The notes under the pieces are model-generated. The model searched no databases, was not told the origin of the DNA, and was given only the letters and a program-made list of their open reading frames with translations. Below are positions 51,501-63,500 of a DNA stretch of 64,000 nucleotides, in pieces. The position numbers and the translations under genes were made by a program. The stretch lies in assembly GCF_001514285.1 (NCBI RefSeq), contig NZ_KQ949026.1:304802-368801 (forward strand). The letters are read 5' to 3'. Position 1 is the stretch's first letter. Each line of letters opens with the position of its first letter. The DNA is from Streptomyces sp. DSM 15324. Its GTDB lineage: Bacteria > Actinomycetota > Actinomycetes > Streptomycetales > Streptomycetaceae.

Positions 51501-54500
51501 GTTTGCCAGTACGCGCGGTCCGCACCTGCCCAGGCGTCGCCCGCCTCGGTGACCTGCGTCCAGGCGTCCTGGACCACGGGCGGGAAGTTCCCGTCGTCGA
51601 CGAGGCCCAGGTCCCGGGCGACGTCCTCACTCACCAGCACTTCGAGCACGGTGTCCGCGTGGACGCCCTGCGGAAGGGGCCTGACCCGGCCGAACGCCAG
51701 CCATCGCTGCACCTCGGCGATGCCCAACCAGGCGGTCGGGACGGCGAACAGGAAGTGGCGTCCGCCCCGCTCGGTGCTGGTCGCGGCGCTCTGCGTGGCC
51801 GAGACGGCACGCCTGTCGGCCTCGCCGGCGGCGGCCGTCCCGGAGACGGCCGGGACCGCCGAGCCGGCCTGGCCGGCGGACAGGACCGGCTGCAGGGTGG
51901 CCGAGACGCCCTGGCTCGCGCTGTGCGAGAGCGCGGTGCCGGCGCTGGTGGCATCTCCTTCCATGGTGATCATGGCGCTGTCGGGGAACACCGTCAGCAG
52001 GGTGGCCCGGGAGAGGTCCGGCTTGGAGTAGAGCCGGTACTGGCCGTGGGACCAGTTCACGGACGTGTCGTCGTCCAGTCCCAGAACGCGGTAGCCGTCC
52101 CGGGCACCGCTCTCCGCGAAGAACGGGGCCAGCGCCGCGTCGCTGATCGCCTCGTCCAACGCCAGCCCCGAGACCGTACCGGGCCGGGTCAGCGCCGAGT
52201 CACGGGCCTTTTCCAGCGCCGCGTCCAGAGCGCGTCCGGTCAGCTCGCGCGCTCGGTCCGGCATGGCGTCGACGCGGGTGCCGTAGGCCGCGGCGACGGC
52301 CAGCTCGCCGGCCTCCCTGAGGTTGCGCAGCCCACTGACACGGCGGACCTGGAAACCCTGAGCCGGCGGCTCGAAGGGCGCCCTGGTGCCGTCGGGCCGT
52401 GCAACGGAACGCCAGTCGTCGATGTCCTGCTGGGAGAGTTCCCCCCGTGCCCGCAACCTGACCGACCGCGCGGTCGTGTCCAGCGTGGGCGTGCCAAGTG
52501 GATCGCCTTCCGTGACGGAGCGGGCCTCGGGGACCGTAAGACTCAGCGGCATCTGTTCCCGCAGCAGGCCGACCGAGCCTTGGTGGGTGACGGTCTCGCC
52601 GTTTCCACGGTCCAGAGTGAGGCGCAGTTCGTACCCGGTGAGGTATTCGGCGTGCGGTCCGACCGTGTAGAACATCTGCATCCGCTGTTGCGTGCGGGAC
52701 CGGCTGGAGGACAGCTGGTCCGCGGTGCCGAACCGCCCGCTCAGGCCCGCCCGCACGGCTGTGAGATCGCCCGGGTGCGGCGACGCGGCCGAGGAGATGG
52801 TCCCCACGCCCTGGGTGATGCCCCAGCCGGCCCCACGGGAGGTTTCCGCGGACCTCTGCTCGGTCTCGCTCATGGTGGCGACCCGGGCGTCCCACACGAC
52901 GAGTCCGTGGTCGAGGCGGTCGAATGTCGACTCGCCGGCGATGAGCTCCACCCGCAGGGAGCCGAAACCACCGCCGATACGGATACCTGCCAGGTTCCGA
53001 TGGCTGAGGCGGGTGCGGGCGGCCGCGCCGGTGGAGGTCAGGTGCTCGCGCAGGGCCCGCAGCGCTCGCGGAGAGACCATGTCACGCAGCCGCTCGAGCC
53101 CCGTCTCGTCGACGGCGACGCCCCGGTTCTGCAGTTCCTGCATGAAGGCGGTCAGCACATTGCCGGTGTCCAGCGCGCCCGCGGCATACGAGCCGAAGGG
53201 GTGGTCGTGCAGCCACTTCGGAAGCGTCCACGGCCTGGCGGTGTAGCGCGGCACCCGGCCCAGCCCGTCCTGGATGAACCCGAGCTCATGCGCGGCCTTC
53301 TCCGGCAGGTGCCCCAGCCAGTCGTTCGTGAACGTCAGCCGCCTGCCGGCGAAGCTGTTGCGGTTCCACGAGCTCAGCAGCGGGCCGAGGGCGCCGCCCG
53401 GGCGCAGCGAGCCGGCGAGTTCGTGCCGGGTGTCACCCGCGACCAGGACGTGGTGGCGGTCGTCCCCATGGCCGACCTCGAAGGTCACCGTACGCGAGAC
53501 CGCGGTGGCCGTGGTGAGGGAGCCGGCCCGGCCGTACGACAGGCCGTAGGCGGTGCTGAGCACTGTCCCGTCCCGCCCCGTCAGCGCGTGCGCGGCGGTG
53601 ACCCCGACGGACCAGGCGGAGGAGCGGGTGGTGCTCGCCGATCCCGCCGCCTGCAGATCCATGGCGAGCGAGTGTTCGGTCGCTATCGTGACGGGCTTGG
53701 ACACCACGACCGGATCGAGGACCCGGATCCGGTGCACCACGGTGCCGTCCCGGTCCCGCAGGCCGCCCTGAGCTCTCAGCAGCAGCCGGGACCCGGCGGA
53801 GCCGGACGCCTGGTCGAAGCCGGCAGCAAGGTACTGCGGTTGGAAGTGCCGCATCAGGAAGTCGTGCGGCAGGGCGCCGGTCCTGGTGAAGCGCCAGGAC
53901 CCGCCGGACAACTCCGCCATCAGCTCTTCGGCGGCGCTGTTCAGTTCGGGGTGTGCGCCGATGCTGAGCGTCTGGTAGGGGTGGCTTCCGAACACGTTGT
54001 GCCAGGGGCCCTCGTCGCCGGACACGTCCTGCCCGTGGCTCTCGGACGCGGTCGGCAGGTCGCCCCGGGCGTGCGGCTCGCCGGTCACCAGTGCACGTGC
54101 TTCGGTCATGTCCAGTGGTTCCACGACGGATCTCGGGCTGCCCGCCCCGTCCGCGTGCGGATCGGTGGCGGGGGTGTGCTCGTCCGGCACGGACAGCAGG
54201 ACCCGGCCCCGTATCGACGCGAGGGCGGTATCGCCCTCCTGCCGGAGGAAGGACGGCATGCCGAGTACGCCCAGCGAGGCGGCCCTCGCTCCGCTGCGGT
54301 AGCGCGAGAACCCGTCGATCCTCGCGGTGAGTTCCAGGTCGTAGCCGAACAGGTGGGACGATGTCGAGCCTTCGGCCAGTGTCTCGTGCGAGACGGTTGA
54401 ACCGTGGTCGCCGCCGCGGCCCTCGGCGCGCTCCCACCGGGGGCCGGCAGAAACGGTGACCGTATGCCGCGCCCCATCCGCCAGGTTGACCCGCACGCTC

Positions 54501-57500
54501 GCGTCGGTCCCCGCGCCGATGGCGCGCGTCACCCCGTGCGAGCCGTCGAGGCGTGTCGTGCCGGGCGCGGCGGCCCTCACGGTGACGTCGTTCTGGGTGC
54601 CCTCGTAGCGGCGTCCCGTCAGTACACCGCTGATGTGCAGCGACAGGTGGGGGCGCAGCAAACCGGTCGGCCTGGCCATCAGGTCGATGGTGATCCCGGT
54701 CGTGGTGAGTGCCTCGAGGCTGCCGGCCACGCTGTGGTAGGACAGCACGTTCATGACCGTCAGGGTGTTCTGCAACGCCAGGTTGTAGTGCAGCATGTCC
54801 CGCCGGCGGCGGCTGTCCGGGGTGCCGGACTCGCCCAGCGGGACGAACAGGTCCGGATGGCGGGCAGCGGCCTCGTAGATCACCCTGTCCGTGAAGGTCT
54901 CCAGCAAGCCGCGCCGCCCGTCCGGGCCCGTCAGGTTGCCGCCCGCGTGGGTGAGGGTTTCGACCCTGCTCATGCCGAGCATCGCAGGGCGGTCCGGGGT
55001 CAGGTACAGCGGAGCGAAGGGTTCGACGGCGTTCCTCGCGCGCAGGGTCGTGCCGTCGTCCCAGCCCGCGAGGCGACGTGCCTCGGTGTGTGTCATCCGG
55101 TCGAGACTCCAGGTCTCGACGCTGACGGGCTCGCGCACACCGGGCAAGCGCACCGTCACCGTCTTGACGACCCGGTACAGGGCCGTCGGCGCTCTCTTGA
55201 CCCTGCCCACGGTCTTACGGCTTCCCGAGCCTCCGAAGACGGTGCCCTGCGTGGTGCTGCGGCTGAGGCTGCCACCGATACCGGCCACGACCGGGCCCCA
55301 GGCCGGGTTGCCCGAGTCGAAGAACTTACCGACGCCGGCACTGAGTTCTCTGCTGGACGTCCTGGAGGCGACGCGTTCGTTCGTGACGGTCTGCTGGATG
55401 GTGCTGCGCAACTCGACGGCCCTGCTCTCGGTGAGCAACTCGGCCTCGCCCGGCACGGCCCGCTCCACGATGACGGCCCCCAGCGGCGACCCGTCGTCCG
55501 CCGACAACAACCCCGTCGTCACAGGGCCCCGGGCCAGCCGGTCCGCGAGACCGTGGAAGTTCTCCGAGCTGAAGAACCCGGCGATCCGTTCACGTGCGGC
55601 CTTGTTCCTGGCGCCATCCAGCTCCAGCTTCTCCAGGATGAGGTCCCGCAGGCGCTTGACGGGCCCGTATCCCTCGGTGTGCACCAGCCGGTAGTCGGAC
55701 TGCGGCCCCAGCTCGATCCTGCTCGGCACGCGGCCCGGTTCGCCGGGTGCCGTCGCACTGTCCGGCAGCCGCACCGCCAGCCCGTGCCGCACGGCGAAGC
55801 CGAACGTGTCCTCGCCCGGGACGCCGCTGTTGCGCCCTCGGCCGGCGCTCCCGAGCCGCGGCGGACCACTGACGGAGACCTCGTACCACACGTCGTCCAG
55901 GTGGAGGTGCGACCCGTCCTTGGAGTACTGCTCCAGCCTGGCGGTGCTCCGGTCCCCCATGACGTACTGCTGCGCGCGGGTGACCCCGGCCGCCGCGCCG
56001 ACGCGCGCGGACACTGCCCACGCGCCCGGCCCCAGGGCAACGCCGGCCGAGAGCCCCGTACTGCTGGACACCTTCTTGGTGGTGCCCGTGGTGACCCTGC
56101 TTGCCTGCTCCGCCTGCCGCACGGCCGGATCAGCCTGGACATCGGCGAACCGTTCCCAGTTCCCGTAAGGCCGCGTCGTCACTCTGAGCACCTGGTCCAG
56201 GCCGTGGCCGAAGGCAGGGGATTCGTATCCGTCGCCGTCGAAGACGTGCGCGGTGGCGCCGAGCGCGCGCCGCAGGTCCTCCAGCGCCTCGTCCAGGCCG
56301 GGGGTGCTACCGCTTCGGCCCGCGCCGAGCCGGTCGGTGATCGCCTGTACGACGCTGTCGACGCCGCGGAGGGTGTACTGGCTGAAGCCGAAGTGTTCCG
56401 GCAGCCGACTGTCGTCGTCGAACAGCACCGGTCCCGCCTGTGGCGACGGTGCCGGCATGGAAAGGTCGATACGCGGCGGCCGGTGACTGTCGAGCTGCGA
56501 CTCGATCCGGATCGAAGTGTCTCGCCGCTCACCAACCTCATGGGCGGCCTCGGCACCCTCCTCGGACGCCGCGTCATCCTGGTCCTCCGGCTGCCCCGAA
56601 GAGCGCTCGTCCGCCTCACCGGGCCGAGCAGGCCCGTCACCGGTGGTACCGGCGAACGAGGCGACGGCGGAACCGAGCACGGGCGAAACGACCTCGGCCG
56701 ACGGCGCCTGGGGTGCGTCAGCCGCAGCGCCCGACTCCCCGGCAGCTACCGGGGGCTCGGCTGCGGGCCGTGGCTGCTGGACGGCCGCCGGTTCGCGCTC
56801 CTGGGCCGCCCCGGCCTCATCGGACGAGGAGAACGGCGCCGACAGGGCACGGCCGACGCCCGGCGACCGACGCCCGTCGGCCGCGTCCGTTTCGTGGAAC
56901 GACGACTCGGCGGGCACCGCTTCGGTGCGGCCGGAAGGGGCCGGCGGCACAGCGGGGCTCGCGGCGCGCGGTCCGCCGGCGGCAGACACCTCGTCGTCCT
57001 GACCCGCCGGTTCCGGCTCACCGGTGACGTCACCGGCTCCCGGCCGCTCCTCGTCGTCCTCCGGCTCGGGCGCGGCCTCCTCCTCCGGGTGGGCGTTCGG
57101 TGTGCTCACGGGGGCAGGACGGTAGGCGGGCGTCCGCGCGGGTGCGCGGGGGGCGGTGATGTCGTCGTCCGTCTCGCTGTCCGACAGATCCGAGAGGTCG
57201 GACATGTCGGACAGGGAGGAAAAGTCGGTCTGGTCGGAGCGTGTGGGGGTGGTCGGCGGGTTGTCGCCGTCGGTCGTGCCGGGGGCGATCAACAGGGACA
57301 GGCCGTTGATTTCCGTTTCGTCCAGGTCGTCGAAGTCCGCCGGCGGGGCCGACGGTGCGCCGGACGGGACGTTCGAGGGCCAGTCACCCCTCTGCGAGGG
57401 ATCGGGTTCACGCAGTGTGGTGGGCCGGCCGAAGGGGTCGGCGAATGCGAGTCGTTCGACGGCATGGATCAGAGCCCAAGGTCCGTCTTCCTGATCGACG

Positions 57501-60500
57501 TCGGCGGGCAGTCGCCAGGCGTCGGTGGGCGGCGCCCAGCCGTTCACCAGTTGCTCGACGAAAGCGCGCAGCTCGGTGCCCTTCGGCAGGAAGCCGACGA
57601 TTCCACCGGTCATGAGGCGCACGTCGCGCCCGACCACGAACAGTGTGTGATGGGCCTGCTCCACGTCATCGGTGCGCAGCAGCGTCAGCCCGACCAGAGC
57701 ACCGTTCATCTGCGCCACGTTCGCGGCCCGGATGACGGCACCGGGCATCGTTTGCCGAACCGCGGCGAAGGTCTTGTCCATCCATGCGAGATCGGTGCCG
57801 GGCGCGGGGTCGAGATATATCCGGACGGTCAGCTCGACAGCGCGCTGACCGTTGGCGAACAGCAGGTGCCGGACGTCGAAGGGGAGCACCCGGCCGTCGT
57901 CGCTCGCGACCGTCACCGAGGGAACCCACACCTCGCCGACCGGCCTGAACTCGGGCCAGCTGACATGCGGTTGAACGTACGTGGGCCGGAAGACGAGATG
58001 CCGGCCGTCACGTACCAGGCCCTCGATGCGGACGCCCGCGGCCGTACCGACCCAGTGGTACGTGCCACGGTCGTCGGCCCACCTGACGGTGCCCGCGTCG
58101 AGCGCGGACCCGTGCGCCTTCTCCACGTTGTCCAGCAGCGTCTCCGGTCTCCACTCACGAGGGAACATCACATGCTGGTCCCCGTCCACGTGCTGCTCCC
58201 ATGCAAGGGGCGGGAACGGGCGGCCCGGACCCACGCGGAGCCCGGGGTGGAGGAAGAAGACCTCGGCGTCGTACGTTCCGTTGTGGTGCTCCTGGCCGCG
58301 GTTGATCTGCAGACCGTGGAACCCCATCTGGTCCGCCGGCTCCAGTCCGGGTTCGTGGTGGGCGCCGGTGCGGGTGCGGCGGTCGCCGTACCGGACCAGG
58401 TCCTCCACACGACGGCCGAAGACCGGACCGCCGTGGGGGCCGACGGCGGGTGCGGGGGGTGCGGCATGAGTCGGAGTGAGGGTGTCGGCCTGGTCGTCGC
58501 TCGGGCGGAAGCCGGTGAAGACCCCCTGCGAGACCTCTCCCTCGATCCACACGCCGGCATACTCGCCCCGCCACGTGTGGACACCGGGCCGCCCGGGCAC
58601 GGGCGGGACGGTGCCGTTCCGCAGGGCGTGCAGGTAGGCCTGCTCGGCGGCGTAGACCGCGTCCTCCTCGGTCCAGTGCGCGGGGAACATCATCAGCCCC
58701 GGGTCCGGCTGAGCCGAAAGCAGGAGACCGCCTGCGATCAGGTCGGTGGGATTCTCCCGTACTGCTCGCCGGTGCAGGTCCGGATAGGTGGCACGGTAGG
58801 TCCCGTTGGGCCTGGCCGTGCCCTCCAGCGCCACAGGCCGGGGACGGTCCGAGGCCGGTGCGGGAGTGATGCGCCCGCCCCCACCGGTGCGGGCCTCGCC
58901 GTACAGCACCGACCTGCGCACGTCCAGGGCGAAGTGGGCGCGCGTGGGCAGCCCGTCCGCGCGCGGGTACAGGGTGTCCTCGGTGGAGAAGGCCACCCCG
59001 TGCGCGGTCCGGAGCCTGGCCGTCTTCAGGGCGCCCTCAATCCACGCCCCCAGCTGGCGCAGGTACCGCGGAGCGATCCGCATCCGGCCCAGGTCCGCTC
59101 CGGCGGCGTGGTCGTTGTCCACCGCGGGGCGGCCCCGGCCGTCCCGCAGGAAGGGGCCCATCAGACCCTCGTCCTCGTACACGGCGCGCTGGCGGTTGCG
59201 GTCGCCCTCCCGGTACTCGTCCTCCAGGCCCAGCAGGTGCCCCACCTCGTGCGCCAGCACGTGCGGTTTCGTGTCGGTTCCCCAGTTCATGTGGTTGGCA
59301 CGCGGATAGCCGGAGTGCACGGTCACGACGTGGTGTGCGGAATCCCTCTCGGTCACGAACTCCAGGTCGACCCGGAAGAGATCCCCGTTGGGCAGCCGGT
59401 GGCCGGTGTTCCACCGCTCGTCGACACCCTGCTGGGCGCGCTGCCTCAGATCGGTGAGCGCCTCCTCGGTGATCTGCCGGCCCGGTTCCTGGTCGAGGAA
59501 CAGGCGGACCGCCGCGACGGAGCCGAACTCGCCCGACGGCAGCCGGTACCGGCGCGCCTCGAAGTGCCTGATCCACAGGCAGCCCCCGTAGGGCTCCCCG
59601 ACCCACCGGGCGTCCTGGACCGGCCGGATCCGGGCGCGGCCGGTCTCCACCGCGCCCGGGAAGGGCACCTCGGGTTCTGCGCCGGGGACCGGCGCGTCGG
59701 GCTCGGAGGCGGGATCGGTCTCCGCCGCGCCCGGGAAGGGCACCTCGGGTTCTGTGCCGGGGACCGGCGCGTCGGGCTCGGAGGCAGGGCCGGTCTCCAC
59801 CGCGCCCGGGAAAGGCACCTCGGGTTCTGCGCCGGGGACCGGCGCGTCGGGCTCGGAGGCGGGACCCGGCTCGGCGTGCGGGTGGGCGCGGCGGCTGAGC
59901 AGGTCCACGCGCACGGCCGGGTCGGTGTCAGCGTCGAGCGGTAGACCGGCCCGCGGCTCCTCCGCGGGAGGTCGCGCCGCGGACGGGTCCACCCCGGCGG
60001 ATGCCGGGTCCACGGTGTCATTGGTGGCGTGCTGCGTCTCGCCCCGGGCGTCTCGCGCGCCCTCCGCCGTGGCCGGCACGCCCTCGGCGGGGGCGGAGCG
60101 CGCGCCGGAACGCCAGATCCCTCCCGCGTGGAAGCCAGGTGTGCCCTCGCCGCCGCGCGGGCTGTCGTCGCTGGGCCGGCTCATGTCCAGGCCGGGCCAG
60201 CCGGGTTCCGCGTCGAAGCCGGGCCAGCCCGGCTCCGACACGCTCTCGTCCTCCCGGACGGGGGGCGACGGCCAGTCGCCCCGTTCCGTCGGATCGGGTT
60301 CACGCAGGGTGGTGGGACGGCCGAACGGATCGGCCACGTCGAGGGCGTGGCGCAGTTCCTCCTGTCCGAGTTCCGCCGCCGTCGCGTCGGTGTCGGCGGG
60401 CAGCCGCCACCGGTCGGCGCCCGGCGCCCCGTCGTCCAGCAGGTCGACCGCGAGCTGCCGCAGATCGGCCGGTGCCGGTACGAGCTCCATGAGCTGCTGC

Positions 60501-63500
60501 GGAAAGTCGTCCACGTTCTCGGGACCGACCTGGAGGGAGTGGTGTGCCTCCTCCGCACTGTCGACCCGGACGAGGTCGAGCCGCAGCAGGGGGCCGTCGC
60601 TGCCGGACCTCCGCCACGCCCGGGCGGTTCCGGAGGCCGTCGACCTCCGGAGCCTGTCGAACTGAGACTCCAGCTGAGCGGTGTCGGTGCCGGGCGCTGC
60701 GGCCAGGTGGAACCGGATCACCAGTTCGACGCCCTGCTGCCCGTTGTCGAACAGCACGTGCCGGACATCGAGCGGAAGGGACCGCCCGGCACCGGAAACC
60801 AACGCGGAGTCCAGGGCCTCGCCGACCGGCGCGCGGCCGGGCCAGCGCGGGTACGGCTGCACCGCGGTGGGCCGGAACACGAGATGCCGGTCGTCACGCA
60901 CCAGCCCCTCGACCCGCACCCCCTGGGCCGTGCCGACCCAGTGATAGGTGCCGCGGTCGTCGACCGGCCTCGACATCCCCCGCGCCACGGCCGCGTCGTG
61001 GGCGGCCGAGACGGCGTCCAGCACCGCGTGCGGCGCCCAGTCGGCGGGGAACATCACGTGCTGGTCGCCGTCCCGGTGCGGGCGCCAGTTGCTCGCGTCC
61101 GCCGCGCCCTCGACGTCGTGCGGAGACACAGAGGGGTCGAGGAAGCGGACTTCGGCCTGGTAGGTGCCGTTGTCGTTCTCCTGACCGGGCCTGATCACCA
61201 GGCCGTACCACATCTCGTCGACCTTGGGCGCGTGGTGGGCGCCGCCGAGGGTGCGGCGGTCGCCGTAGCGGACCAGGTCCTCGACCCGCTGCCCGAAGAG
61301 GGGACCGTTCTGCGGCGTGCCGAGCGGCACCGGCGGCGCGTAGGCCGGGGCGGGCGTGCCGGGCTGGTCGTCACTGGGCCGGAAGCCGGTGAAGGCGCCC
61401 CCGACGACTTCCCCCTCGATCCGCACGCCCGCGTACTCACCGGTCCACACCTGGGTGGCGCCGCGGCCCGGGGCGGGCCGGACGGCCCCGTCCCGCAGGG
61501 CGTGGAGGTAGGCCTGCTCGGCCCCGTAGACCGCGTCCTCCTCCGTCCAGTGCGCGGGGAACATCATCAGCCCGCGCTGCGGGTGGACCCCGGCCAGGTC
61601 ACCGGCGCCGGGCAGCCAGCGGTCCTCGGCACCCGAGGACCCGTCCTCCGGATACTCGGCCCGGTAGGTGCCGTTGGGACGGGTGGTGCCGTCCAGAACG
61701 AGAGGCCTCGGACGAGACGACCCGGCACCCGGGGCCAGGCGGCCACCGCGTCCGGGACGCGACTCCCCGTGCAGCACCGCGCGCAGGACATCCGGCGAGA
61801 ACCGCGCCCGGGCCGGTGGCGAAGCCGGCCGCAACAGGTCCCTGTCCTGATCCTCCCTGTTCGGGGCCGTTCCCTCCTCAGTCCTGCTCTCTTCGCCGTT
61901 CTCCTCGTTCTCTTCCCCGCGGGTATCCCAATCCCGGAGCGTGGCCTCCAGGGAGGCCTTGTCCCTGGCCGACCGCTTCCGGGCCTGCTCGATGCCCGCT
62001 CCGAGCTGACGCAGATGACGGGGAGGGATCCGCTGCGTGCCCCGTCCCGAGTGCCGGGCCTCGGACATGAGGTCGGTGTCCACGAGGAAGCGTCCTGTGG
62101 GGTCGATGTGGCTCGCCCCCATCAGCGTCCCGTCGAGGTACACGGCGCGCCGGCCGTACTCGTCTCTCTCGCGGTACTCGTCCTCCAGGCCCAGCAGGTG
62201 GCCCACCTCGTGCGCGATGGTGTTCGGCCTGGTGTTCGTTCCCCACTCCAGGTGGTTCGCGCGCTCCAGGTGGCCGTACACGGTGACCGTGTGATGGGCG
62301 GTGTCGGGATCGGTGACGAACTCCAGGTCGAGCCGGAAGACATCCCCGTCGGGCAGCCGGTGACCGGTGTTCCACATCGCGTCGACGCCTGCCCGGGCAG
62401 AGTCCCGCAGACGTTCCAACTGCTCGTCGGAGGCGAAGGAGGAGCCTCCGAAGGACCTCTCCAGATACACGCGGACCACCGCGCTGGTCGCGAACTCCCC
62501 GGAGGGCAGCCGGTACCGGCGAGCCTCGAACGTCCTGATGTCGATTGCGCCATCGAGCGCGCCCACCCAGGGGCGCAGGGCCTTGCCGTCGGGGGACGTC
62601 TCCGCGGGCCCCACCTCCAGGCGTTCCACCTCGCGCGCTCCGGCCGCCTCCCGCCTGAGCACCCAGTCCCCGGCGGGTCCCATGGCGCGCAGCGACCGCT
62701 CCCGCGGCGTCTCCGCTTCCTCCGCGGCCGCTTCCTGCCCGGCGGTGTCCTCCCCGGCCTGAGCCGTGCCGGTGGCGTCCGCCGTATCCGCGGGCCCCCC
62801 GCTGCCTGCTGGTGCCTGAGCGGACGAGGCAGCCGGGGACGACGGAGCGGACCGCTGTCCCGGACGGGCGGAACCCTGCCCCGCGGGCGCCGCGTCGTGG
62901 CCGGTCTCCGTCATCACGGCCGCGTCGTGGGCGGCCGAGACGGCGTCCAGCACAGGCCCGGTGTCGGCCCGCGCACCGTCGACCATCCGGGTCACCGTGC
63001 GGGTGCCGGGCGGAGCGGGCGTGAACTCGAACGCCTCGGGCGTCCCTTCACCGCCGAACGGAATCCACCGGTCGCTACGCACCTCGCCCGAGGCCGGCAG
63101 CTCACCGCCGGCCTCGTCGGCCTGCTCGTTCTCGCGGCTCGCCGGGAGACCGGAGTCGCCGCCGTGCACCATGGTGTAGTCCACCGACGGCACGAGATCG
63201 ATCGCCATGTCCCCCGGTTCGGAGTCGACCTGCATGGCGCTGTCCACGCCGAGCAGTGTGGCGAGGATGTCGAGGTCGTCCGCCGGAAGGCCCGTCGCTC
63301 CGGCGTCGTCCTGGTCTTCCGGTTCGGAGTCGCTCGCCCAGAGAGCTTCCTCCCGCGTTGGTGCGTCTTCCTCCATGGAGACGTCTCCCGGGAAGTCTTC
63401 CGTGAGGACTTCCGCGAGGTAGTCCTCCATGAAGTGCGGCGTGGGGATGTCTGTCTCGTCGCGGGTGAACGGGTACGCGGGTGTGTCCGGGGTGGGGTTG

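Noticed and set aside
48509..54400. Long plus-strand open frame of nearly 2,000 residues opposite the giant gene
   Set aside because: It mirrors the codon bias of the minus-strand gene, is Arg/Gly/Val-rich with no domain, and lacks a ribosome site. The minus-strand frame carries recognisable motifs throughout.
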